DNA of 64,000 bases from Chloroflexi bacterium UBA4730 (GTDB lineage: Bacteria; Chloroflexota; Limnocylindria; P2-11E), in NCBI GenBank assembly GCA_002404155.1, contig DHJC01000023.1, positions 73,541 to 137,540 of the forward strand, given 5' to 3'. The position numbers and the translations under genes are program-made. Position 1 is the stretch's first letter. Every line of letters begins with the position of its first letter. The notes beneath the pieces are model-generated. The model ran no database searches. It was not told the origin of the DNA and saw only the letters and a list, made by a program, of their open reading frames with translations. Positions 34,710-42,876 of this stretch are shown here, piece by piece.

Positions 34710-36822
34710 TGGACACGGGCACACCGAGCGCACTGATCCGCACCGGATCACCGCCAATGAGCGGGATCGCGTAGAGGCCGGTCTCCCGCGCGACGTAGAA
34801 CCAGCTTCCGTCCGGCGACCACCCGGCGAATCTCCCGTCGGTGTCCGCGGCGACGATGACGCCCGTCTCGGCATCACGAACGAGTGGCCGGCCGACGGTC
34901 ATGCCGACCAAGTGGCCCTGGGGCGACCACCGGACGTCGCCGACCGTCTGTCCCGCCAGCACGAGCGTCGGCTTGCCATCCGCCGATCGCACGAATACAT
35001 AGAAGAATCCGACCGATCCCGCTGCGGGACTTACGCGTACCGACAGCGTGCCTCCGTCGGCGGAAGCGCCCAGCGCTGAGAGCTGCAACGGGCGAGCAGC
35101 GAAGACGCCGAGCAGCGGATCCGCCGCGAGCTGCGCCGTCGTCGTGACGGTCCGGTTGGACGTGGTACTGACGGATTCGACGACCGCCTGGTCGGTGCGC
35201 GTCTGCAGTTGCTGGTTCAGCTTCCCGTTGTCGATGAGGTACGTCCTGCCGCCGCCGAACGCGATCTCGCGCGCCCCGTACGCCGTAAGGCGAGCGCCGT
35301 TCGTAGGCGTGACGATCCGCACCTCGCCGTCGGCGCCGAATCCCGCGGAGTCGAACGAGCTGATGAGGTCCGTGTACGCGACGTTGCCGTCGGGCGACCA
35401 CGTTGGGAACGGTCCGGCGGCGTCCTGATCGCTCAGCCGGCCGCCGGTGCCGGTCACGTCGGTGACGAACACCGCACCGGCGAACGAGCTCGCGAGCACG
35501 TCGAAGTAGAGGATCCGGTCGCCGCGCGGCGACCACTGCGGGATCGCGACGCCGCTCAGCCGACGCGTATCGAGATCGTTCGACTGCAGCTGTTGAAGCA
35601 GGCGTACCTCGCCCGTGGCGTCCGTCGCCCAGATCAGCCCGGCGAGCGCGAATGCGTATCGGGCCGCCGGCCGAGGCGGTGCGGACGGCGCGGCCGAGGA
35701 GCGTGCGATCGTGACGGTCTCCGGGTACCACGCGTCGGGCTGGGTCACGTCGCTGAGGAGCACCACCGGCTGGTCGGGCTGGGCCGTGTCGTAGCGGAAG
35801 ATGCGCGAGCTGGTGACGCCGATCGCGGTGCGGCGGTCAGGCGAGAACACGACGCGGTCGACGACGCCGACCGTCGTGTCGATCGGCGGCTGACCGTTGG
35901 CGAGGAACGCGAGCGCGGTGCTCGCGCCTTGATGCACGACGAACCGCCCGTTCGGCCATCGCGCGACGAGGCGGACGTCGTCGTAGAGCTGCGTGGTCTC
36001 CTGCCGGATGTCGCCACCGTCGAGCGTGAGGCTCCAGACGCGAGCCTGACCGGCGTTGATCACCGGCACGGTCGCGTCTCGCACGGCCGAGGAGACCTGC
36101 CCGGCGAAGTAGTAGACCCGCCCGTCGTCACCGAGGAACGGCGATGTCGCGACCTGCGCGGTGAGCGGCCGGAGCCGCGAGCCGTCCACGCGCTGCACGG
36201 CGATGAGCCCGTTCTGGGTGTGCACGAGGAGCTCGTCCGCGGAGATCCATTGCGAGAGGAAGGCGTTGCGCAGCAGCGTCACGTTCCGCCACGCGCCGCC
36301 GCCTGCGAGCGCGACGTACACGTCGGTGTTCTGGCTTCCCGCATCGCGTTGGGTCGCGGCGAGGGACCGGCTGTCGGTCGACCAGTCGAAGTCGATGAAC
36401 CGTGAGCCCGCCGTCACCAGCGCCGGTGGCAGCGGCAGGTCGACGTGCGAGCCGTCGAGCCGCTGGACCGCGACGGATTGTCCGCCATGGTCAAGGTACC
36501 CGATGGACTCGCCGTCGGGCGACCAGCGTGTGGCCGTGACGCCACTCAGCGCATCGGTCTTCGCGATCGCCCGCCGCTGGCTGCCGTCGATGTTCGCGAC
36601 CCAGAGCTGGTTGCCGCCGCTCGGATCCGTGCGCCAGTACGTGATGCGGCCCGCGCGCGAGAGCTCGACGGGGGCGCGGGTGGCCGTCGGGGCGGGGGAC
36701 GCGTCCGCGACGACGCGCTCCTCGAGCAGGCCGCCCGTCGCAAGGGCGCCCGCGAGCACCGCGATCGAGACCACGACCACGAGCGTGGCCGTGATCGCAT
36801 ATGGCGCCAGCGACCGTCGCAT
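34699..36822 (-). CDS. membrane-anchored TolB-like beta-propeller protein
   Basis: 707 aa from ATG 36822. One N-terminal transmembrane helix (YAITATLVVVVSIAVLAGAL, about 8-28) leaves a large extracytoplasmic domain. That domain is built of WD40-like/TolB blades, seen as recurrent WSPDG and SPDR motifs (TRWSPDGESIGYLDHG, VVFSPDRRTAIGV, PTWSPDGNVAYTDL, GWSPDGSWFYV) about 40-50 residues apart, enough for two propellers. No enzymatic domain is apparent, so a binding or scaffolding role is likely. Divergent from the FolC-like gene, with 20 nt between starts. Confidence 0.82.
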   Translation of the reverse strand: MRRSLAPYAITATLVVVVSIAVLAGALATGGLLEERVVADASPAPTATRAPVELSRAGRITYWRTDPSGGNQLWVANIDGSQRRAIAKTDALSGVTATRWSPDGESIGYLDHGGQSVAVQRLDGSHVDLPLPPALVTAGSRFIDFDWSTDSRSLAATQRDAGSQNTDVYVALAGGGAWRNVTLLRNAFLSQWISADELLVHTQNGLIAVQRVDGSRLRPLTAQVATSPFLGDDGRVYYFAGQVSSAVRDATVPVINAGQARVWSLTLDGGDIRQETTQLYDDVRLVARWPNGRFVVHQGASTALAFLANGQPPIDTTVGVVDRVVFSPDRRTAIGVTSSRIFRYDTAQPDQPVVLLSDVTQPDAWYPETVTIARSSAAPSAPPRPAARYAFALAGLIWATDATGEVRLLQQLQSNDLDTRRLSGVAIPQWSPRGDRILYFDVLASSFAGAVFVTDVTGTGGRLSDQDAAGPFPTWSPDGNVAYTDLISSFDSAGFGADGEVRIVTPTNGARLTAYGAREIAFGGGRTYLIDNGKLNQQLQTRTDQAVVESVSTTSNRTVTTTAQLAADPLLGVFAARPLQLSALGASADGGTLSVRVSPAAGSVGFFYVFVRSADGKPTLVLAGQTVGDVRWSPQGHLVGMTVGRPLVRDAETGVIVAADTDGRFAGWSPDGSWFYVARETGLYAIPLIGGDPVRISALGVPVSTTP

Positions 36823-36842
36823 ATCGCAATACTCCGCTTCGC

Positions 36843-37634
36843 ATGGATGCGTCACTGGTCCGTGAGTTCCTGCGCACCCTCCCCGACCGCCTGCCTGACG
36901 AGGGTACGGTCGCGCGCATGCGCGCGTACCTCGAAGCCATCGGCCGGCCGGACGTCCGATATCTGGTCGGCATCGTTCGGGGCGAGGGCGCCGGGACCGT
37001 GGCGCGCTACGCCCGCGGCGTGCTGGAGGCAGCAGGTGCGGGCGTTGCCGCGGCGGACGACCCCCTCGACGATCCCCTCGTCGCGATCGCCGGCACGTCC
37101 GTCGCGACCATGGGGTATCAGCTCGCGTCGACCCATCCCGAGCTCGGCGAGCTCTCGCGCCGCGAAGCCGAGACGCTGCTCGCGTTCGTTGCGCACGCCG
37201 AGGCGAGCCGGCGGGTGCTCTTGCTCGTCGACGACACGCTCGATCCGCGCGCGCCGCTTCACGGTGCGACGCCTGACGTGATCGCCGTGGCGCGAGCCTC
37301 GGACGAGCAGCTCGCGGCGGCGATCGCGGACGCACCGGAGCGCCGGCCGTTCGTCATCGCACCGCGGGATGTGAGCGCCGCGGCGCGGGCGATGGGCGCC
37401 CGCGCGCTGCCGTACGTCCTCGGTGGGCGGGACTTCGTCGCGAGACGGTCGGGCTCGACGTTGGACCTCGCCGTCGGTGACGAGCGGTACGGAGAGCTGG
37501 CCCTCGGTACGGGCGACGATCCCGAGCTCGCCGCGACCGGGATCGTCACCGGCCTGGCCATCGCGGCGTTCGGGGTGCGGATGCGTCCGGAATGGGTGGA
37601 GCTCGGTGCGCGTGCGGCGGCGGCGCGAGAATGA
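36843..37634 (+). CDS. FolC/Mur-ligase-like pseudoenzyme
   Basis: 263 aa, against about 420 for FolC. The layout follows the N-terminal domain of folylpolyglutamate synthase: MRAYLEAIGRPDVRYLVGIVRGEGAGTVARYARGV-type text (split here: RYLVGIVRGEGAGTV, then ARYARGVLEAAGAGV) aligns with the FolC stretch that holds GTKGKGS, but the loop reads VRGEGAG with no Lys. LLLVDDTLDPRAPLHGATPD aligns with FolC's VEVGLGGGLDATNALDAE, and the C-terminal third resembles its central linker. The C-terminal ligand domain is absent. ATP use is therefore doubtful. AATACT nine bases before the ATG may drive a leaderless transcript. True FolC is encoded at 47631-48899. Confidence 0.6.
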   Translation: MDASLVREFLRTLPDRLPDEGTVARMRAYLEAIGRPDVRYLVGIVRGEGAGTVARYARGVLEAAGAGVAAADDPLDDPLVAIAGTSVATMGYQLASTHPELGELSRREAETLLAFVAHAEASRRVLLLVDDTLDPRAPLHGATPDVIAVARASDEQLAAAIADAPERRPFVIAPRDVSAAARAMGARALPYVLGGRDFVARRSGSTLDLAVGDERYGELALGTGDDPELAATGIVTGLAIAAFGVRMRPEWVELGARAAAARE

Positions 37635-37638
37635 CAGC

Positions 37639-37968
37639 GTGACACCGCTCGAAGCCGCCAAGACGTTCATGGCCGGGCTCGAGGCCGGGGACGCCGACAA
37701 GGCCGCGTCGGTGTGCAGCGACGATGTGACCGTCGTCCTCCCCGGCGGCGAGACCGAGCTGCAGGGCAAGGATGCGACGAAGCGCCTGATCCGGATGGCG
37801 CCGCCATTCATCCGCCGGGTCCGCGAGGAGGACGTGCAGGGCAACACGGTCATCCTTCGCGGCCTTACCCGATCGCCGGGTCACTTCGCGAATTTCACCA
37901 CCTGGACGTTCGAGACGGAGGGCGATCGCATCGTGCACGTCTCATTCGCCTGGCGGCCGGCGAACTGA
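37639..37968 (+). CDS. SnoaL/NTF2-like protein
   Basis: 109 aa from GTG 37639, four bases after the preceding stop. The fold is recognisable from the opening helix TPLEAAKTFMAGLEAGDADK, then AASVCSDDVTVVLPGG and the closing strand FETEGDRIVHVSFAWRP. Such cone-shaped proteins bind small hydrophobic ligands or act as isomerases/hydrolases; no catalytic residues can be named. Its TGA stop is immediately followed by the left inverted repeat of the element at 37969-38555. Confidence 0.78.
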   Translation: MTPLEAAKTFMAGLEAGDADKAASVCSDDVTVVLPGGETELQGKDATKRLIRMAPPFIRRVREEDVQGNTVILRGLTRSPGHFANFTTWTFETEGDRIVHVSFAWRPAN

Positions 37969-38555
37969 TATGGAGCGGCCTGTCAACGGGCGAGCCGTCG
38001 TCGGCGGTCCGGTGGCACGGGGGAAGGCGGGCAGGTGGCAGCGGCGTCTGGCCACTCTGATATTCGCGGATCTGTCCCGCATGCGGGTGGTGCGCCGGAG
38101 GCCGCCTCTCACTAGACGCGCGGATCCGGCGCGTTCCGCCGGCCGCATAGTTCGATCGAGGATCCCTCCGCAGGATGCGCTCGCCCGTTCCCCGGTGCCT
38201 CCGGACCACTTAGGCCGGGGCGATGACCGCGCAGTCGACGCCGAGGGTGGCGAAGGTCCGCTGCAGCCCATAGCCGGTCGGCCCGGCCTCATAGCAAACC
38301 CGCACCGCCGCCGGGTCCTTCCAGCGACGGACAAGCTTGCGCACCGCCTCGGGGGTGTTCGCGATCTGGTCTTCGTCGAGGCTCGGCCCGTCGGGGCGCA
38401 GGAGCGCGACGCTGATGCTGTCCTGGTGAACGTCGAGGCCGACGTACGTGATCGGCGCGATACTGGTTTGCACGGCCGGTGTCCTCCGTATGTGGCAATC
38501 TCCGGGCGCCAGCGCGGTCAATCCACGAGGCTACGCAGGCGCCGGCCGCTCCATA
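37969..38555. mobile_element. 587-bp element with 12-bp inverted-repeat ends, IS110-derived remnant
   Basis: TATGGAGCGGCC at 37969-37980 recurs inverted as GGCCGCTCCATA at 38544-38555. The ends abut two unrelated genes: the left one touches the TGA of the SnoaL-like gene and the right one lies 4 nt from the stop of the ASCH gene. Inside is the 5' part of an IS110-type transposase and about 240 bp of non-coding sequence. Classical IS110 elements lack terminal repeats, but the IS1111 subgroup has short subterminal ones. No target-site duplication is evident. Probably a deleted, non-autonomous copy. Confidence 0.6.
38210..38473 (-). pseudogene. IS110-family transposase, N-terminal fragment
   Basis: 87 codons from GTG 38473, which follows GGAGGACACC. 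The DEDD-type N-terminus is clear: ITYVGLDVHQDSISVALLRP with the first catalytic Asp, then VRKLVRRWKDP and VCYEAGPTGYGLQRTFATLG with the Glu. The frame stops at TAA after CAVIAPA, just where full-length IS110 transposases continue with DRRDA and the C-terminal Ser domain; no such sequence follows in any frame up to the left end of the element. It cannot be active by itself. Confidence 0.85.
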
Positions 38556-38559
38556 CTCA

Positions 38560-38856
38560 CTAGCCCTCGACGTAGCGGAATGAGCGCGGGACCTTCGCGA
38601 GGCCGAACTCGCTCAGCGCCCGCGGCACTCGATAGCGCCGTGGCTTCGTGATCGGGAGGGCCCAGCCCTGTGCAGATCTACGCGTCGGCGCACCGAGGTC
38701 ACACTCGCCGACGATCGCACGTTCCTCCACGACGGCCAAGTACGCGCGCGCGGGGAGCCGTTTCGGTGGGACGGTGCGGTGCTCGAAGCGAGCGGTGCCG
38801 TCAAGGATGGCGTCGGCGTGGTCCGCGTGGATGGCGAGGACGACGGCGTTGGGCAT
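38560..38856 (-). CDS. ASCH-like small protein
   Basis: 98 aa from ATG 38856, chosen because GGGGAGG is 6 nt upstream; a longer form from 38949 has no such site. The opening VVLAIHADHADAILDGTARFE, then HRTVPPKRLPARAYLAVVE and IVGECDLG, follow the ASCH/PUA-like beta-barrel pattern (substrate pocket with Lys/Arg and Glu). ASCH proteins bind RNA or modified nucleosides; some hydrolyse N4-acetylcytidine. Function here is not assignable. Its TAG stop adjoins the right end of the IS-derived element. Confidence 0.7.
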   Translation of the reverse strand: MPNAVVLAIHADHADAILDGTARFEHRTVPPKRLPARAYLAVVEERAIVGECDLGAPTRRSAQGWALPITKPRRYRVPRALSEFGLAKVPRSFRYVEG

Positions 38857-38967
38857 GGCGATCCTCCCCAGCATGATCGCCTCGGGTATCGGACTGGCCT
38901 TGCGCCGGACGCGGGAGAGGAGCGGATCACTCCGCTCCTCTTGTCGCACGGTTCAGTACAGGCGCGC

Positions 38968-39582
38968 TCAAGTGGTGAGGGGGGTCGCGACGGGTCGCTT
39001 TGGAGCCGGTGACGAGAGCATCCTGCCCCGCCACGGCGTGCCGAGGATCGGGAGCAGATAGCGGTCGATACCGATGAAGCCGGCGGTCTTCCACGCGAGG
39101 ACGAGGAGGAAGCCCAGGAGGAGCAGCACCGGGTTGGTGCTGGCGCTGCCGGCGAGCATGAAGTTGAGGTTCATGAACGCGCCACCGACGGCCGCGATGC
39201 CGACGAAGGCACCGAAGATCAGGCCGAGCCCGACGGCGGTCTCACCGAAGGCGATGAGCTTGCCGAAGACGCCCTCCCAGTGGTTGTTGACCATGAACGT
39301 GATGAAGCCGTTGTACCAGTCGTAGGTGATGACCGACTTGGCCGGTGCGACCGGGTCGGCCGCGATGCGCTGCCAGAAGGCGTACAGGCCGGCGCCGTCG
39401 ATGATGTAGTTCGTCTTCGCGCCGGTATCGATGACCTTGTGCCAGCCCGCGTCGAGCCAGCTGAATCCGACGTACATCCGGATGATGAACCACACCGGCG
39501 CCATCCGCGTGTCGGAGAACAAGAGCTTTGCGAGCGGCGGGTCCTTGACGACGGTGTCCTTGTGGATGATCGCTGTCTTCAC
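38968..39582 (-). CDS. DoxX-family membrane protein
   Basis: 204 aa from GTG 39582, seven nt after AAAGGAGA. Four hydrophobic helices; WFIIRMYVGFSWLDAGWHKV near residue 32 and LIAFGETAVGLGLIFGAFVG near 115 are typical of DoxX/DoxD proteins. Archaeal DoxD is part of thiosulfate:quinone oxidoreductase; most bacterial DoxX proteins are of uncertain role, some linked to redox stress. The gene forms a two-gene unit with the 100-aa membrane protein 27 nt upstream. Confidence 0.88.
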   Translation of the reverse strand: MKTAIIHKDTVVKDPPLAKLLFSDTRMAPVWFIIRMYVGFSWLDAGWHKVIDTGAKTNYIIDGAGLYAFWQRIAADPVAPAKSVITYDWYNGFITFMVNNHWEGVFGKLIAFGETAVGLGLIFGAFVGIAAVGGAFMNLNFMLAGSASTNPVLLLLGFLLVLAWKTAGFIGIDRYLLPILGTPWRGRMLSSPAPKRPVATPLTT

Positions 39583-39609
39583 GTTGGTGTCTCCTTTCTT
39601 CGTGATGCG

Positions 39610-39912
39610 CTACGCCGTGATGGTCGATGTGGCGTACGTGTCGCGGGTGCCGACGTACGAGACGGTCGCGATGATGACGGCGAAGGCGATGCCCGGGACG
39701 AGGTAGAAACCGTCGATCGTCGGGCCGAAGTTCGTGATCGCCGCGAAGACGGTGCTGCCCGGGAACGTTTCGCTGGCGAAGTACGCCCCGAAGATAGCGG
39801 TCACGCCCACGATGAGAAAGTCGTAGGGGGACTTCTTGGCTCCGAGGACCTGCACGGCGACGCCGGCGAGCAGCGAGACAACCACGATGGCTGCGAACAC
39901 TGCGAGGCCCAT
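39610..39912 (-). CDS. small three-helix membrane protein
   Basis: 100 aa, start ATG 39912 behind a strong GGAGGT. Three hydrophobic stretches (about 3-22, 32-48, 70-88) with short loops; the organisation GLAVFAAIVVVSLLAGVAVQ ... YDFLIVGVTAIFGAYFASE is like GlsB/YeaQ/YmgE-type membrane proteins but without their Gly-rich signature. Function unknown; probably acts with the DoxX-family protein encoded next. Confidence 0.65.
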   Translation of the reverse strand: MGLAVFAAIVVVSLLAGVAVQVLGAKKSPYDFLIVGVTAIFGAYFASETFPGSTVFAAITNFGPTIDGFYLVPGIAFAVIIATVSYVGTRDTYATSTITA

Positions 39913-40187
39913 GTCGTTACCTCCTTTTCAAACTTGCTGATGTTGACGATGCGGTCACGATGGTCTCGCCGACAGGGCCGTTCGGCCCGGAAACGCGGGA
40001 CCGGAGACCCCGCGGTGGCCCGAGATCGGCGTGCGATTCGGCCCCAGAGATATGAGCCGTTCGGCAGCATCCGGCCCGTTCAGCGGGGGAGAGCATGGCG
40101 CTACAGCCTGCGACCCAGCTGCTGACGGTGAGCGGTATCCGCGAGCGGCGGTCGCGCCTCGAGATCGGCACGACAACGTGCTCAAGA
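39913..40187. other. 275-bp stretch with no supported gene
   Basis: Frames here are short or are shadows of the neighbouring genes, and base composition is like coding sequence. It must hold the promoter of the membrane-protein/DoxX unit, whose ribosome site (GGAGGT) lies at its left end, but I see no convincing -35/-10 pair and no terminator for the YdcF gene. Confidence 0.5.
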
Positions 40188-40817
40188 TCAACGCGCAGGT
40201 CGGCCGCTGCCGCGCGGCGGCTCCGTTCCAAGCCCCAGCAGCCTCGTGTTGTCCGCGTATTCGGGCGACCGCTCGCGCAAGCGCTTCGCGATCGCGCGCA
40301 GGTCGCCTGGCTCGATCCCGGCGAAGAACGCGGACGTCTCCTGCAGGAAGCGGGTCTCGCGCGCGGCGCGCTCGACATCGTCGTCGGTCTCGTCGGACGC
40401 GACCGCCTGGATCTGCCAGCGGTACCCGAGGACGTGGCGGAACGTCTCGGTCGCGCGCTCGAGGTGGAACGGTGAGGTGATCACCGACAGCGGACGCGGT
40501 TCGATGTCCTTCAGATAGCGGACCGCGGTGAGCACGGCGTTCCCGATCGTGTCGCGCGATTCGTTCTCGACCGCGATCCGCTCGGGCGCGACGCCCCAGG
40601 CCGTGATGAGGTCGCGCATGAGGGCCGCCTCGCTCGGGGTCCCGTCCGCGGCCTCGAGCTGCCGGTCGCCCGAGCAGATGAGCACGAGCTCCGGACGCTC
40701 GCGGGCGAGCTGCGCGGCGCGATGCGCGCGAGCCTGCGTGGAGGGGAGTGCAGTACCGTCGGGCGCGACGCCGCCACCGAGGACGACCGCGAGCTCCGGC
40801 GCGTCCGCGACTTCCAT
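40188..40817 (-). CDS. YdcF/DUF218-family protein
   Basis: 209 aa. Family motifs: LAVVLGGGVAPDGTALPS at the start, LVLICSGDRQ near residue 45, EAALMRDLITAWGVAPERIAVENESRDTIGNAV near 65-95 and SVITSPFHLERATETFRHV near 112. The DUF218 fold is Rossmann-like; YdcF binds S-adenosylmethionine, and relatives are tied to cell-wall metabolism (SanA, ElyC). This one lacks a transmembrane segment, so it is cytoplasmic. It lies just beyond the terminator of the peptide-transport operon. Confidence 0.88.
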   Translation of the reverse strand: MEVADAPELAVVLGGGVAPDGTALPSTQARAHRAAQLARERPELVLICSGDRQLEAADGTPSEAALMRDLITAWGVAPERIAVENESRDTIGNAVLTAVRYLKDIEPRPLSVITSPFHLERATETFRHVLGYRWQIQAVASDETDDDVERAARETRFLQETSAFFAGIEPGDLRAIAKRLRERSPEYADNTRLLGLGTEPPRGSGRPAR

Positions 40818-40832
40818 CGCGTAAACCTACAG

Positions 40833-40868
40833 AAAAACACGAGGCGCCCCGTTTCGGGGCGCGTCGTG
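40833..40868 (-). terminator. intrinsic terminator of the oligopeptide ABC operon
   Basis: Read on the minus strand, CACGACGCGCCCC and GGGGCGCCTCGTG pair over 12 of 13 positions around a GAAAC loop, directly followed by TTTTT. It lies 20 nt past the stop of the solute-binding protein gene, at the end of the five-gene transport operon plus small membrane protein. Confidence 0.88.
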
Positions 40869-40887
40869 CGACGAGCCATGCCGTCGA

Positions 40888-42645
40888 CTAGATGCTGTGG
40901 AGCGTCCCGTTGTAGATGAGGATCGACGTGAAGAGGTCGCCGCTGCCGTTCTTGTACACCGGGTCGCTGTCGGCCGGCCACGGTGCGACGCGCTTCTTCT
41001 CGTTCACCGGGTTGTTGCCGTAGCGCTCCCAGAGCGGGATGTTCGGCAGCAGGTCGTTGTACGCGAGGATCGCCTGCGTCACCAAGGGCTTCTGCTTCTC
41101 GGTGTCGAAGCCGTCGCCCATCGTGTTGATGAGCGCGTTGAAGTCCGTGCTGCCCTGGGTGAGCGGGTAGGCCATGCCGCCGCCCGCGGGGATGGTGTTG
41201 TGGACCTGCAGGTCCTGCACGAAGCTGCCCTGCGGGTGCGGGTTCGCCGCGCCCCAGCCCATGATCGCGATCTGGAACTTGCCCGCGTTCACGTCGGCGA
41301 GCTGGGTCGAGCGGATAGCGCCGCGCGGCGTGATCTTGATGCCGAACTTGTTGAGCGAGTCGCTCGCATGGTTCGCGGCGCTCGTCCAGTCCGCGAAGTC
41401 GCTCGGGAAGTAGAGCTCGTACGCGAGGGCCTTGCCGCCCTTCGCGTAGATGCCGTCGCTGCCCTTCGCGTAGCCCGCGTCGGTCATGAGCTTCGCGGCC
41501 GCGGCGAGGTCGTAGTCGTACGACTTCAGCTTCGCCTGGTCCGCCGTGCTGAGCCAGAGCGGCACGATGTTGTCGCTGACTCCGGCCATGAACTTCTGGG
41601 CCTTGGCCGACTGGCCGTAGGTGATCGTCGCCGACTCGGACTTGTTGATCGCCATCGCGACGGCCTGACGAAGCCGCTTGTCCTGGAACTCGGGTGCGGC
41701 CGTCCAGTGGAAGAAGATCCCCGGGCCGGTGTACAGCGGACCGCGGACGACGCGGAGGCCGTTGTCACCGAAGGCCTTGTCCGTCGCGAGCGGGAAGCCG
41801 TGGGTCGCGTAGTCGACGTCGCCGGCGAGCACGAGCGGGGTCACCGCGTCGGTCTCACCCTGGTAGACGATGAGCTTGTCGAAATTCACCTGGTCCGCGA
41901 ACAGGCCACCCGGGTTCTTGACCATGGTGAGCTGCGCGGCCGTGACGCTCGCCTTGTCGATCTTGTAGGGGCCGACGGACGGCGGATTGTCCGGACGGAA
42001 GTCGGCGACCTGCTTGGCGATCGCCTTCACCTCGTCGGACGCCGTGGTCTTGCCGGCGTTGTAGAGATCCTGGAGCTGCTTCGCGAACGTGCCGAACTGC
42101 GAGTCCGGACGGATGTTGTTGCGCAGCACCAGGCGCGGCACAAGCGCCGACGGGCGGCTGATGTGGAACCGCACCGTGCTCTTGTCCGGGGTCTCGAGCT
42201 TGTCCGCGTAGGTCCAGATCCCGAAGCCCTGCGAGCGGCCCACCCAATACGTGGTCGCGACGTCGGCCGAGGTGAACTCCTTGCCGTCGTCCCACTTGAG
42301 CCCCGTCTTCAGCTTGATCTCGTAGTTCTCGCCGTTCTGGGTGGCCGACTCCATGAGCCAGTTTTCCCATTTGCCCTCGGCCCAGCGGTAGACCGCCAGC
42401 GAGGGGATGAAGAAGTCGGTCAGGTAGCTGCCCGAGAGGATCGTGCCGGCGGAGAGGTAGTTGTAGTGGCCCTTCGGCGGGAGATCCCACGGCCATGCGG
42501 CGTGGAATTCGCCACCCTTCTTTGCCGTGCCGCCGCCCGTGGTCGTAGTGCCGGGCGCGCAGGCCGCGGCGACGATGCCGAGGCTGACGAGCGCGGAATC
42601 ACGCAGGAACCGGCGCCGGTCAACGCGATATCGCGGGTCGCTCAT
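40888..42645 (-). CDS. oligopeptide-type ABC transporter solute-binding lipoprotein (family 5)
   Basis: 585 aa. The N-terminus combines a twin-arginine motif (DRRRFLRDSAL) with a lipobox (VAAAC, Cys near residue 29), so it is probably Tat-exported and lipidated. Family-5 landmarks: LKTGLKWDDGKEFTSADV near residue 115 and YGVGRSQG-like YWVGRSQGFGIW near 135, DKRLRQAVAMAINKSE near 325. It captures peptides, opines, or nickel/glycosides for the permeases encoded upstream. Last gene of its operon, ending before the intrinsic terminator. Confidence 0.9.
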   Translation of the reverse strand: MSDPRYRVDRRRFLRDSALVSLGIVAAACAPGTTTTGGGTAKKGGEFHAAWPWDLPPKGHYNYLSAGTILSGSYLTDFFIPSLAVYRWAEGKWENWLMESATQNGENYEIKLKTGLKWDDGKEFTSADVATTYWVGRSQGFGIWTYADKLETPDKSTVRFHISRPSALVPRLVLRNNIRPDSQFGTFAKQLQDLYNAGKTTASDEVKAIAKQVADFRPDNPPSVGPYKIDKASVTAAQLTMVKNPGGLFADQVNFDKLIVYQGETDAVTPLVLAGDVDYATHGFPLATDKAFGDNGLRVVRGPLYTGPGIFFHWTAAPEFQDKRLRQAVAMAINKSESATITYGQSAKAQKFMAGVSDNIVPLWLSTADQAKLKSYDYDLAAAAKLMTDAGYAKGSDGIYAKGGKALAYELYFPSDFADWTSAANHASDSLNKFGIKITPRGAIRSTQLADVNAGKFQIAIMGWGAANPHPQGSFVQDLQVHNTIPAGGGMAYPLTQGSTDFNALINTMGDGFDTEKQKPLVTQAILAYNDLLPNIPLWERYGNNPVNEKKRVAPWPADSDPVYKNGSGDLFTSILIYNGTLHSI

Positions 42646-42875
42646 TGTTGCTTCCTCCTTCGCTGGACCGAGGCATTGTGCGCTTTGGGCATCCGGGGTG
42701 TCGAATACCAGACCAGTACAGCCACGAGTGACATGAAGATCAGACCGATCACGAGGGCCATCGCGCTCACGACGAATTCCGCCGAGTCGCGCGGCTCGAA
42801 GATCAACAGCAGCAGCGCGACGCCCGCTACGAGCACGGCGACCCGGAAGCCCGCACGGAGGATCTGCGGGTCCAC
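42642..42875 (-). CDS. 77-aa two-helix membrane protein inside the peptide-transport operon
   Basis: Starts at GTG 42875, one nt past the TAA of the OppF-type gene, and ends in an ATGA overlap with the binding-protein gene. Two hydrophobic segments are obvious (about 12-28 and 36-57), with a basic C-terminal tail (QRRRKQQ). I recognise no family. The tight coupling on both sides suggests a real subunit or accessory of this transporter. Confidence 0.75.
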   Translation of the reverse strand: MDPQILRAGFRVAVLVAGVALLLLIFEPRDSAEFVVSAMALVIGLIFMSLVAVLVWYSTPRMPKAHNASVQRRRKQQ

Positions 42876-42876
42876 G

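Noticed and set aside
37969..38209. Second half of the IS110 transposase after a frameshift
   Set aside because: None of the frames shows the DRRDA segment or the conserved Ser domain, so the 3' part is deleted and not merely frameshifted.
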